Shown: positions 9,525 to 19,009 of the stretch, piece by piece
Layout: each line of letters starts with the position of its first letter
How positions within the stretch are numbered: the first letter of the stretch is position 1
NCBI RefSeq assembly: GCF_900167975.1
Contig: NZ_FUZU01000004.1
Location: 124,001 to 188,000, forward strand
Source: Ohtaekwangia koreensis
GTDB taxonomy: Bacteria > Bacteroidota > Bacteroidia > Cytophagales > Cyclobacteriaceae
Length of the DNA: 64,000 bases
Direction: 5' to 3'
Position numbers and translations under genes: made by a program
Notes under the pieces: model-generated
Told to the model about the DNA's origin: nothing
The model's database searches: none
The model's input: only the letters and a program-made list of their open reading frames with translations

Positions 9525-9707
9525 ATATGGATTTATGAAATAAATTCATTTACTTCCCTGTTGAAAAATGTATGCGTTGAAGACATTCCGGCTGCTCGCA
9601 GGTGATTTATGGAAGGCCGATATATTCAGTAACCACGATCACGCAAGTAAACCATTCACAACGGAAAACTTTCTTCATTTATCAGGTTTCATGCCGAAGT
9701 GGTATAA

Positions 9708-12700
9708 ATGTATCGTGAAGTAATGAACATTTCTTTTTCTCCCGCCATTTACAAATCGATCGGTATACTATATATCGTTTTGTCTTCATTTTGTTCGTGG
9801 TCGCAAGTACATGACTATAGATTCCGACACATTACCCGAAACGATGGTCTGTCGCAAAGTAATGTCACGTGCATTATACAGGACAGAGACGGCTTTATGT
9901 GGTTCGGAACAAGGGATGGATTGAATAAGTATGACGGATATAAGATCACTATATATCGGAACGACCCTTCGAATCCAGGGAGCATTAGTCACAACTATAT
10001 CCGTGCGTTGTATGAAGATAGCAAACATAGGCTGTGGGTGGGCACTGAAGACGGGGGCATGAGTCTCTATAATCGTGAACGTGATGACTTCTCCAATTAC
10101 ATGCATAACCCGCATGATACTGCGAGTATAAGCTCCAATAAAGTAAAAGCGATTGCAGAAGATTCCCACGGTATACTTTGGATTGGAACCGGTGGTGGTG
10201 GATTAAATCGTTTTGATCCCGCCAAGAATACATTCAGGTGCTATCGGCATGCTGTGGCTGATAAACATTCCATTAGTGGAAATGACATCGAGGACATTCT
10301 GGAAGATTCGAAAGGCAATCTTTGGATCGCCACCTGGAATGCCGGACTAAATTCATTCAATCCTGCACTTGGAAAATTTAGCCGGTATAGGGCAACCCCG
10401 CATGCATATCATACACTCAGCTCCGATTTTCTTAAAATGCTTTTTATCGATTCAGATCAAAACCTATGGATCGGCACCACAGAGGGCGGGCTAAACCGGT
10501 ATGATCGGCGAAGCAATACATTTATACAGTATAGATATACTCCTGGAAACCCGAATGGACTTAGCAACAACGATGTATTATCCATCACCGAGGACGCACA
10601 CGGAAATCTGTGGATCGGAACACAAAACGGTGGCATTAATATCTTGGATCGAAAAAACAGGACCTTCTCGTATATAACACAGGATGAAAAATATCCGGAA
10701 GGCCTAAACAATGGTTCCGTATACTCACTGTATCGTGATCGCCAAGGGAATATGTGGGCAGGTACCTTCAGTGGTGGTGTTAATTTTCTGGATAGTGCTC
10801 CACCCAAGTTCCGGCATTTTACCAATGACGGAACACGCGATGGACTGAACAATGAAAATGTACTTTCCATTTATGAAGACGCGTCTGGAAATATATACTT
10901 AGGAACGGATGGCGGTGGATTGAATATGTACAACAAGCGCCAAAAGCGGTTTGCACACTTGCTTCATGATCCGCGTGATAAAAATAGTATCCGCAGTAAT
11001 TATCCGCTTTGCATGTATGAAGACCATAACAAAAATCTATGGATTGGATGCTTTTATGGCAAGGCTGCCATTTTTGATCGGCACTCGAACAGGTTTCATA
11101 CCATATTATCTGATACCGATATTAAACATGTCTCTTCGATTTGTGAAGATACCGTTAGCGGGAAAATATGGATGGGAACCTGGGGAGATGGTTTGGTGGT
11201 ATACGATAAGGACACTGGCAAGTTCAGTAAATATATACCTGACCTAACCAATCCACATACTATCAGTAGCAGTATTATATTCTGTATATACCAGGACCGG
11301 GCCGGACAACTTTGGATTGGCACAGAAGGTGGCGGGCTTAATCTATACAACCGAGAAAAAAATAATTTCATCCGGTTTCAATCGAACACCGAAAATCGCC
11401 ACAGCATTAGCAGCAATATTGTCAATACGATCTATGAAGACCGGCATGGCAATCTCTGGATCGGCACCAATGGTGGATTGAATTTATATACGCCTTCCAC
11501 AAAAAGTTTTATACACTATACCATCAGCGATGGGCTTCCTAACAATGTGATTCAGGCTATCACGGAAGACGGCAAAGGAAACTTGTGGTTGAGCACGAAT
11601 AAAGGCATTTCAAAATTTAATCCTCAAAAAAAAACTTTCAGAAATTATGAAATTACCGATGGGTCGCAAAGCAATTCCTTTAACCGCCAATCGTCTTTTA
11701 AAAATGACAACGGTGATATATACTTTGGAGGCGTCAACGGCTTAACTTACTTTCACCCTGATAGTATACAGGACAATGACTTTACACCTCCCGTATACTT
11801 TACGGAACTTCAAGTGTTTAATAAACCCGTTAACTTCCGTGATGAAGGATCTCCCCTCTCTCAACCTATATCGGAAGCTAAAGAAGTAATTTTGTCTTAC
11901 AAGCAATCCGTGTTCTCGCTTGAGTTTGTCGCACTCAATTATTCATTGCCTGAAAAAAATCAATATGCTTATAAGCTGGAAGGATTTGATGACGACTGGA
12001 ACTATGTGGGCACACAACGCAAGGCAACCTATACCAACCTTGATCCCGGCAGTTATATACTTCGGGTTAAAGCATCCAACAACGATGGCGTGTGGAATGA
12101 CCAGGGTAATACACTCCGCATCATCATTACGCCACCATTCTGGAAAACATGGTGGGCAAAAGTTACCTATATCATTATACTGCTGGCTTTTCTTTTCTTT
12201 CTCCGGCAGGTGCTGGTGCAGCGGATGAAAGTCCGGAATCGCCTTGAGATGGATGAGATCAAACTTCGTTTCTATGCAAACATTTCGCACGAGTTCCGCA
12301 CACCACTTACGCTTATACTGGGCCCGTTAAATCACCTTACCACTTCGTCCACCACTTTCAATGCGAAAGAGCAACAACTGATACAACTGATGCACCGGAA
12401 TGGCGAGAATCTTTTAAAGCTTATCAACCAGTTGATGCACATCTATGAACTCGATGCCGGCTTTATGAAACTCAAGGTGATGAAAAGTAACCTGGTAACT
12501 TTTACGAAAGGCATCAAGGAAACATTTCAATTCACGGCTGAAAAACGAAACATTCAATATCAGCTTATCTCCCCTATACAGAATACCGAGTGTTATTTCG
12601 ATCCTGACAAGTTGGAAAAAATATTACTGAACCTGATCTCAAATGCATTCAAGTATACACCTGATCACGGAGCAATCACCATCAAACTTTCCTTCCATGA

Positions 12701-13892
12701 AGATATAGCGGAAGTTCCTGCGCATATTCTTAAAAAGAAAAAGTATGTCAAATCATTTGTATGCATTCAGGTTGCCGATAACGGAGCCGGAATCTCTACA
12801 CTATATCACGATAAAGTTTTTGATCCCTTCTTCCGGGTGGAGAAAGAGCAGCAGTCAAAAGAAGGAACCGGTATAGGGCTGGCGCTGGCGCGTCAGCTAG
12901 CGATTGTACATTACGGAGATATACTCCTGGAGAGTACCATTAGACAAGGATGTAAATTTTCGGTATGGCTCCCGGTTGGTAAGGAAGCATTCGATAAAGA
13001 TGAGATCTCTATAACGGAGTATGATTTTGAAAACAGGTTACAGGATTCGCAAACAACTTACGGTATCCTTGAGAGTAAAATTACGATGGAACCTGTTCCC
13101 AATGAAAATGATGCCCGACCTGTATTACTCGTGGTGGATGATAATCACGACATCCGCCAGTTTTTAAAACTAAATTTTGATTCAACGTTTCAAATAACAG
13201 AAGCGGAGAATGGTGAGGACGGATTTAAAAAAGCATGTGATCTTATTCCTGATATAATTCTCAGTGATGTAATGATGCCGGTACAAGACGGTGTGGAAAT
13301 GTGTTCACAACTAAAAAACGACATTCGTACAAACCATATACCGGTGGTGCTGCTCACCGCAAGAGTAGATGAGGATTTTCAATTAAATGCGTTTAAAATT
13401 GCGCTGGCAGATGACTATATCGCTAAACCCTTTAGCGCAAATATACTGTTGGCTAAACTTTGCAATATCCTGGAGTTGCGCGAAAATCTTAAAAAGAAAT
13501 ACTACCGTGATTGTATGATGACGCCTTCAGCTCCAACTGCGTCCACGCCTTCCCTGAATGAAACGTTCCTTAAAAAAGCAGTGGAAGCCGTGGAGACAAA
13601 CATAGACGACCCCGATTACAACGTTGAAAAATTCTGCAGAGACCTGGGCATGAGCCAGACGAATTTATATCGCAAACTTCAAAGCCTGCTGGGGATTTCC
13701 GGCAATCAGTTCATCAAAGATATCCGGATGAAAAGAGCGCTGCAGCTTCTATCGCAAGGACAATACCCTGTACATGAAATTGCAGGCAAGGTTGGTTTCG
13801 CTGACGCGAAGTACTTCAGTAAGTCTTTCAAAAAACAATTCGGTGTGCTGCCCTCTGCGTATAGCCTCTCCGAGAAAAAAATCCTTCATTAA
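9708..13892 (+). CDS. Hybrid two-component system sensor/regulator (HTCS) for polysaccharide use
   Basis: This single protein of up to 1,394 residues combines a sensor, kinase, receiver and transcription factor. After a signal peptide come many Reg_prop beta-propeller repeats of the type LWIGT..GGLNRYD, forming the periplasmic sensor, then a Y_Y_Y domain. One membrane helix (WWAKVTYIIILLAFLFF) leads to HisKA with NISHEFRTPL (His about 861) and an ATPase domain (NLISNAFKY, GTGIGLALA). A receiver (phospho-Asp about 1186) and a C-terminal AraC-type helix-turn-helix (from about 1300) follow. HTCS proteins usually bind oligosaccharides and switch on nearby degradation genes, so the GH5 gene 187 bases downstream and the GH95 operon are the likely targets. 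An alternative start is the ATG at 9723. Confidence 0.96.
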   Translation: MYREVMNISFSPAIYKSIGILYIVLSSFCSWSQVHDYRFRHITRNDGLSQSNVTCIIQDRDGFMWFGTRDGLNKYDGYKITIYRNDPSNPGSISHNYIRALYEDSKHRLWVGTEDGGMSLYNRERDDFSNYMHNPHDTASISSNKVKAIAEDSHGILWIGTGGGGLNRFDPAKNTFRCYRHAVADKHSISGNDIEDILEDSKGNLWIATWNAGLNSFNPALGKFSRYRATPHAYHTLSSDFLKMLFIDSDQNLWIGTTEGGLNRYDRRSNTFIQYRYTPGNPNGLSNNDVLSITEDAHGNLWIGTQNGGINILDRKNRTFSYITQDEKYPEGLNNGSVYSLYRDRQGNMWAGTFSGGVNFLDSAPPKFRHFTNDGTRDGLNNENVLSIYEDASGNIYLGTDGGGLNMYNKRQKRFAHLLHDPRDKNSIRSNYPLCMYEDHNKNLWIGCFYGKAAIFDRHSNRFHTILSDTDIKHVSSICEDTVSGKIWMGTWGDGLVVYDKDTGKFSKYIPDLTNPHTISSSIIFCIYQDRAGQLWIGTEGGGLNLYNREKNNFIRFQSNTENRHSISSNIVNTIYEDRHGNLWIGTNGGLNLYTPSTKSFIHYTISDGLPNNVIQAITEDGKGNLWLSTNKGISKFNPQKKTFRNYEITDGSQSNSFNRQSSFKNDNGDIYFGGVNGLTYFHPDSIQDNDFTPPVYFTELQVFNKPVNFRDEGSPLSQPISEAKEVILSYKQSVFSLEFVALNYSLPEKNQYAYKLEGFDDDWNYVGTQRKATYTNLDPGSYILRVKASNNDGVWNDQGNTLRIIITPPFWKTWWAKVTYIIILLAFLFFLRQVLVQRMKVRNRLEMDEIKLRFYANISHEFRTPLTLILGPLNHLTTSSTTFNAKEQQLIQLMHRNGENLLKLINQLMHIYELDAGFMKLKVMKSNLVTFTKGIKETFQFTAEKRNIQYQLISPIQNTECYFDPDKLEKILLNLISNAFKYTPDHGAITIKLSFHEDIAEVPAHILKKKKYVKSFVCIQVADNGAGISTLYHDKVFDPFFRVEKEQQSKEGTGIGLALARQLAIVHYGDILLESTIRQGCKFSVWLPVGKEAFDKDEISITEYDFENRLQDSQTTYGILESKITMEPVPNENDARPVLLVVDDNHDIRQFLKLNFDSTFQITEAENGEDGFKKACDLIPDIILSDVMMPVQDGVEMCSQLKNDIRTNHIPVVLLTARVDEDFQLNAFKIALADDYIAKPFSANILLAKLCNILELRENLKKKYYRDCMMTPSAPTASTPSLNETFLKKAVEAVETNIDDPDYNVEKFCRDLGMSQTNLYRKLQSLLGISGNQFIKDIRMKRALQLLSQGQYPVHEIAGKVGFADAKYFSKSFKKQFGVLPSAYSLSEKKILH

Positions 13893-13923
13893 AAATTTCA
13901 GAATCTTCATCTGCAACCAGTTT

Positions 13924-13945
13924 GGAAGGATTTTCCTCCTTTTAT
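13924..13945 (+). terminator. Weak possible terminator after HTCS gene
   Basis: A short imperfect hairpin, GGAAGGA then TTT then TCCTCC with one bulged A, is followed by TTTTA. The stem is only six pairs, so the assignment is tentative. Confidence 0.3.
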
Positions 13946-14079
13946 GCAGGTTTTTACTCCCTCGTTTTTAACATCCGCTCCTACATTTAATCACATGCTA
14001 TAGGCCCGATTGATAAGTCTTTGATCGTAGTCGCAAGCCTATACGTGCACAATTCTTTGTTCAACCAAAATTCATTTTT

Positions 14080-16992
14080 ATGAAAACCAGACGATTATAC
14101 GCGCCTCTGAAACATTGTCTTTTCCTTATCTTCTTTTTAGTAACACTCACGCTTGTACACGCACAAAAGCCATGGCTGCATGTAGATGGAAATCAGATCA
14201 AGGACCCCGCAGGTAATCCCGTCACCTTGCGCGGTGTCTCCGTTCTTCCCAGCGAGCATCAGAATGAATGTACTACCTGCAACAACAAGCCGCTGAGTGA
14301 AATGATAGCGTGGCAGTCAGATGCAAGCCGCGGATGGTATTCGCGCGTACTGCGACTTCCGGTAACAACAGCCAAGGTAAAAGATCCGGCCACAAGCTTT
14401 GCTACACATATAGATCCGTTTGTTCAGCAGGCGATCGCACTCAATCAATACGTGATCGTTGATCTGCATTTGGTGAGTAATTATGATGTGAATGGTTCAG
14501 GCGGTGTAAAGCAGCAATTCGTGTTGGACTTCTGGAATTATGTGGCACCACGGTACGCCAATACGCCCAACGTGATCTTTGAAGTATTTAATGAACCGGT
14601 AAATCCCGACAATTGGACATCGTGGAAAAACTATATACAGCCGGTGATCAACGCAATTCGTGCAGTCGCTCCGAACAACCTGATATTAGTGGGGAGTCCA
14701 CAATGGAGTACACGGGTGAATAATGCTGTGACGGATCCTATACTTGGAAGCAACCTGGTATATGTATATCATATATACCCAAACCAGGGCGCTGCCACTG
14801 CCACCAATCTCAATGCTAAATTTGGCAATGCTGCTAATACTATACCCGTGATGCTTACAGAATTCGGATGGAACCAGGATCCCAATTATTCGGATGGTGT
14901 TACGTATGGAACCACCGGAGGTTGGGGTACACCGTTTCGTAACTATATAGATGCACATCCGTGGATCAGCTGGCAAGGTTGGATCTTTGATAACTTCTGG
15001 AAACCGCAGTACTTCGACTGGAACTGGAATTTGATGGCTGGTGAGAACCAGGGGAAATTTATGCAGAACTGGTTCTTTGATATGCAAAATCATAATCAAC
15101 CAGGGGGCAGCGGTGGCACGGGTACCCAAACGCCCTTTGTAGCGCAGACTATACCCGGCAAAATTCAGGCAGAAGATTTTGACAATGGTAACCAGGATGT
15201 CGCCTATCATGACACTGATCTGGGCAACAATGGAAATACATATCGTACATCGGACGTAGACATTGGTACTACCACGGACGTTGGTGGTGGACATACTATC
15301 GGCTATATTGTGAATGGTGAATGGCTTGAGTATACACTTTCCAATGTTGCCAGCGGTACATATACTATATCCTTTCGAACAGCCAGCACCAGTACACAGA
15401 CCGGTAAAAGTATAACTGCCAAACTGGATGGCGTAACGCTAGGCACGGTGAGTCCAACGAATACGGGTGGATGGGAAACATGGGAGACTCTGACATTGAG
15501 TGGTATAAATATCACCGGTGGCACGAACAAAGTACTTCGCCTGGAGTTTGGCGTTGGTGGCTTCAATCTGAACCACGTTGAATTTAGTGCTTCGGGTGCT
15601 ACCACCTCTACGGTTGTAGTCAATCAACAACAAAATGGGAACGTATGGAATGCCATTGGAACATTTCCTTTTTCAGCGGGTTCTTCAGGTTCTGTAAAAA
15701 TTCGAACGGATGCTACCAATGGTTATGTCATTAGTGATGCCGTGAAGTTTTCAAAAAGTGGCCAGCCGGATATTATACTTGACAGCGAAAATACAGCCGG
15801 TATAAATATATCGGGAAGCTGGACTACAAGTACTTCTAATGCGGGATATATAGGGTCAAATTACAAGCATGACGGAAATACAGGGAAGGGAAGTAAATCT
15901 GTAACCTATACTCTTACTTTATCCGTGGAAGGCGATTGGACAGTATCGGTGATCTGGACTGCCGGTACGAATCGTGCTTCCAACGTTCCTATAGACATCG
16001 TTCATGCTGCGCCCGTTGTTGATACTACACCACCGGCAGCACCTGCCGGCCTAATGGCTGTTGCCAGCGGTTCTTCACAGATCAACCTTAATTGGAATGA
16101 CAACACGGAGTCCGATTTTTCACATTATATTGTGAAGCGCTCCACAGCCGCAGGCGGCCCGTATACTCAAATTGCCACTGGGATAAATTCAAGTCTATAT
16201 TCTGATACCGGTATATCAGGCGCTACAACTTACTATTATATTGTGACCGCAGTTGATAATACTGGAAATCAATCCGGTATATCAAATGAAGCCAGTGCCA
16301 GTACGGGCACCGCTACCAGTTACGAAGCGGAAAACACAAGCCGATGGTCTAATGGTGCCACCAATTCCGTTACGAGCAATGCTGGCGCCAGCGCAGGAAA
16401 TTTTGTGCGGCTTACTTCCGATGGTGTCGGAGATTTTATAGAATATACTATACCGCATACCGGTACTGTAAGCTATATACTTTCCCTGGGTTTCCGGGCC
16501 GGACCTGATCAGGGAACCTGTCAACTCTATAAAGATGGCGCGCCTATTGGATCTGCCATCGATCTATACAGTACCACAACAGAATTCAAAGAAGTACAGA
16601 TCGGGAGCCTTACATTTTATACCGGAGATCAGAAGATTCGCTTTACCGTGTCTGGTAAAAACGCAAGCAGCTCCGGATATCAGCTTACGCAAGACTATAT
16701 TAAGCTTTCAACTACTGCAGGTGCACGAATCGCAGCGACAACACCATACGATAAAGTAACTGACCCTGCGATACAAGTATACCCGAACCCGGCAAATGCA
16801 TCCTTGATGCTCAACGGACTTCCTGTAAATTCAAAGATCACCATCCACGACCGGATGGGCCATGTATGGATGACCCTCGATTCACAAGACCGAAGTATAT
16901 CCATCGACATTCAAAAATTAAAACCAGGGCTGCACATCATCCGCATAGAATCCGGCACACAGGTATACAGCACCAGTTTCCAGAAAGAATGA
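14080..16992 (+). CDS. Secreted multimodular GH5 glycanase with CBMs and T9SS tail
   Basis: A 970-residue exported enzyme. After the signal peptide (1-28), a GH5 barrel (about 30-340) has acid/base E172 in VFNEPVN and nucleophile E261 in LTEFGWN. GH5 enzymes cut beta-glucans, cellulose, xyloglucan or mannans. A CBM6-like module follows (about 358-503, IQAEDFDNG). Next come two golvesin-like half-domains in reversed order (about 510-643), a fibronectin type III domain (about 648-742) and a second CBM-like module starting SYEAEN (about 747-877). The T9SS type A sorting domain (about 896-970, YPNPAN) exports it to the cell surface. It is the probable HTCS target. The polysaccharide specificity cannot be read from sequence. 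Confidence 0.93.
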   Translation: MKTRRLYAPLKHCLFLIFFLVTLTLVHAQKPWLHVDGNQIKDPAGNPVTLRGVSVLPSEHQNECTTCNNKPLSEMIAWQSDASRGWYSRVLRLPVTTAKVKDPATSFATHIDPFVQQAIALNQYVIVDLHLVSNYDVNGSGGVKQQFVLDFWNYVAPRYANTPNVIFEVFNEPVNPDNWTSWKNYIQPVINAIRAVAPNNLILVGSPQWSTRVNNAVTDPILGSNLVYVYHIYPNQGAATATNLNAKFGNAANTIPVMLTEFGWNQDPNYSDGVTYGTTGGWGTPFRNYIDAHPWISWQGWIFDNFWKPQYFDWNWNLMAGENQGKFMQNWFFDMQNHNQPGGSGGTGTQTPFVAQTIPGKIQAEDFDNGNQDVAYHDTDLGNNGNTYRTSDVDIGTTTDVGGGHTIGYIVNGEWLEYTLSNVASGTYTISFRTASTSTQTGKSITAKLDGVTLGTVSPTNTGGWETWETLTLSGINITGGTNKVLRLEFGVGGFNLNHVEFSASGATTSTVVVNQQQNGNVWNAIGTFPFSAGSSGSVKIRTDATNGYVISDAVKFSKSGQPDIILDSENTAGINISGSWTTSTSNAGYIGSNYKHDGNTGKGSKSVTYTLTLSVEGDWTVSVIWTAGTNRASNVPIDIVHAAPVVDTTPPAAPAGLMAVASGSSQINLNWNDNTESDFSHYIVKRSTAAGGPYTQIATGINSSLYSDTGISGATTYYYIVTAVDNTGNQSGISNEASASTGTATSYEAENTSRWSNGATNSVTSNAGASAGNFVRLTSDGVGDFIEYTIPHTGTVSYILSLGFRAGPDQGTCQLYKDGAPIGSAIDLYSTTTEFKEVQIGSLTFYTGDQKIRFTVSGKNASSSGYQLTQDYIKLSTTAGARIAATTPYDKVTDPAIQVYPNPANASLMLNGLPVNSKITIHDRMGHVWMTLDSQDRSISIDIQKLKPGLHIIRIESGTQVYSTSFQKE

Positions 16993-17036
16993 TATGGTGT
17001 AAACAACGTACCATAATACAAACTGTACAATAGAAG

Positions 17037-17072
17037 AAAAGAGTATTGCAAAATAAATTGCAATACTCTTTT
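17037..17072. terminator. Bidirectional terminator between GH5 and DUF4440 genes
   Basis: A perfect 15-bp stem (left arm AAAAGAGTATTGCAA) with a 6-base loop lies between two convergent genes. A/T runs on both flanks suit termination in both directions. Confidence 0.85.
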
Positions 17073-17187
17073 AATCACTAAAGCTCACGCAGCAAATTAT
17101 TTTATATCACTAACTGCCAGCTAGTGTTAATAACTTTTGCCGAATTATTAATAAGCAGATAATTATATATAGAAATGATCACAATTA

Positions 17188-17664
17188 TCAAAGTGCTTTA
17201 TCACTACTAAATGAATCGCGAAACATCTTCCATCCTTCTGGTGTCTTCTTCCACAACACAAGATATTTACCCTGATCAAACATCACATTGTTCTTATCAA
17301 ATGACTGCCACACGCCTTCTTCCGTCACGAACTCCTTACTATCACCATATATCTGTGTTATTATAAACTTGCCATTTCGAAGTCCAATCTCATCGTGGGC
17401 AATTTTGAAAAAATGAAGCGGTGCACTCTCTCCACAAAGGGCAGGTGCATTGGGCGCCAGAATACAGCAATCTTTTGCATAGCGGTCTATAAATATAGAG
17501 GAGTCGCCTTTCGCAAAAGATGTAAAGTAAACTTCATTGCTCGCCTCGATAGCTTTCCTGGCTTCTTCCAGGTTGGATTGTTCCGTTGAAGTCGCACTAC
17601 AGTTATAGAGAAACGCTGCAGCAATAATGATTCGAATCAATGTAAATATTTTATTTCTGTTCAT
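17188..17664 (-). CDS. DUF4440/SnoaL-like lipoprotein
   Basis: A 158-residue protein with a lipoprotein signal ending in FLYNC (Cys22 lipidated). The mature part resembles the NTF2-like DUF4440 fold: an N-terminal helix with FTSFAKGD, the core YAKDCCIL and the final strands KYLVLWKKTPEGWKMFRDSFS. Family members form small cone-shaped pockets and are often annotated only as ketosteroid-isomerase-like. No catalytic residues can be named. It is 30 bases downstream of the PEP-mutase-family gene, so probably co-transcribed. Confidence 0.75.
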   Translation of the reverse strand: MNRNKIFTLIRIIIAAAFLYNCSATSTEQSNLEEARKAIEASNEVYFTSFAKGDSSIFIDRYAKDCCILAPNAPALCGESAPLHFFKIAHDEIGLRNGKFIITQIYGDSKEFVTEEGVWQSFDKNNVMFDQGKYLVLWKKTPEGWKMFRDSFSSDKAL

Positions 17665-17694
17665 ATAGAAATATCGTGATGTTGTATGTTATAT

Positions 17695-18483
17695 TTAGTT
17701 AGATACTTTGCTATTTTGAAAAAGAGAAGCAAAACTTTGGTCCTGAAATATAGCTGTACCTATATCCTCCAGCTTTTTGTTTATATACCCATGAACGAAA
17801 TTGCCCATGCTGATTCTTTTTACTCCTAATGACTTCAGTACGTCAAAATCGGGCAAGTCGGGCATGCACATTACGTTAAGGGGAAGACTTGTATTGTCCA
17901 GTACTTCTTTTATATCACTTTCAGCAGTAATGCAGGGGACAAAAATTCCATTAGCACCTGCGGCTTCGTAACGTTTAATTCGTTTCACCGTCTCGGTGAG
18001 AGCCGTGGGCATTCCAAGTAAAAAACCATCCGTTCGGATGTTCAGAAATATTTTCATATTCTTCTGAATGATATACTCCGTTATAGCGGCAATAGCTTTC
18101 TGAAAGTCGTTAACCGGCTGCAACTGACGCGACTTATCTGCGAGCGTATCTTCCAGATTTATTCCGGCTACACCAACATCGTGAAGTTTCTCTATATTCT
18201 CAATAATGCCAACCGTAGTGCGGCTATAGCCGGCTTCCATATCCACAGAGAAAGGAATATGCACTTCGTCTGCAACACGTTTGGCAAGCCGCAATAAAAT
18301 ATCAAATGGCAATCTTTCTCCATCGTCATAGCCGAAGGAATTTGCTACGGCTGCGCTCGAGGTACCAATTGCTTTAAAACCAATACGCTCAAATGTTTTG
18401 GCGCTGTTTACATCCCAGATGTTTCCAATCAATAAAGGATTTGGCTGATGATGAAGTTGTGAAAATGTTTCGAAGGAATTCAT
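17695..18483 (-). CDS. Isocitrate lyase / PEP mutase superfamily enzyme
   Basis: A 262-residue cytosolic TIM-barrel enzyme of the isocitrate lyase/phosphoenolpyruvate mutase superfamily. Visible markers are the N-terminal IGNIWDVNSAKTFE, the metal-site segment VDMEAGYS and the INLEDT motif. It lacks the long lyase insertion of true isocitrate lyase. Relatives include 2-methylisocitrate lyase, oxaloacetate decarboxylase and carboxyphosphonate mutase, so the reaction cannot be specified. It probably forms an operon with the downstream DUF4440 lipoprotein. Confidence 0.85.
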   Translation of the reverse strand: MNSFETFSQLHHQPNPLLIGNIWDVNSAKTFERIGFKAIGTSSAAVANSFGYDDGERLPFDILLRLAKRVADEVHIPFSVDMEAGYSRTTVGIIENIEKLHDVGVAGINLEDTLADKSRQLQPVNDFQKAIAAITEYIIQKNMKIFLNIRTDGFLLGMPTALTETVKRIKRYEAAGANGIFVPCITAESDIKEVLDNTSLPLNVMCMPDLPDFDVLKSLGVKRISMGNFVHGYINKKLEDIGTAIFQDQSFASLFQNSKVSN

Positions 18484-19009
18484 ATACTGTGGGTTTGCTG
18501 TTACAATTAATGTTCAGCAAAGAAACCAATTCAGTAAAACGGGTAATTGTAAAAAAGCGAACAGGATTATTTTTCTGAAGAAAATTCAGTAAAGTGGTTG
18601 TTGAACCTGGGAAGGCGTTGTATGCGTCCTGAGACGTACTCCTATGTAGATAGAGAATAACTTGCTACCTTCTTCCATATCCTGACTGTTGTGGAGTATT
18701 TTCTTCACCTGAATCGTCTTAACTTATTCTGGAATTTTTCCCAATTTGATTTATAACATCTTATAAACGGAATAATCTCTTGTGGTCACCGTAATAAAAA
18801 TTTACAATTCATTTCGTTTGAAGTGCAAAAGTTACATAGTAAAATTCCTAAGTGAAGCCGATATCAAAAGCGTTTAGGCACTTTCTACAATTAAAAGTTA
18901 ACATTTTCAGTGTAATTCTTTCTCCCTGAAATCTCGCCAGCTACTGATTCTATTGACTTATAACTGCTTTGGTCAATTTCTTGTCAACCCTGATGCGGAG
19001 TAAAATGCA
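18484..19009. other. Intergenic region, nothing recognised
   Basis: 526 A+T-rich bases lie between the divergent PEP-mutase-family gene and the surface-protein gene. No open frame, tRNA or strong hairpin is evident. Promoters for both sides should lie here, but I could not find a convincing TAnnTTTG element. Confidence 0.5.

Larger units (their letters stand above)
9224..9707. other. Divergent intergenic region before the HTCS gene
   Basis: This 484-base gap between the STAS-like gene and the HTCS sensor holds no convincing reading frame. Its main content is two perfect 14-base palindromes, listed separately. I see no clear Bacteroidota-type promoter. Confidence 0.6.
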
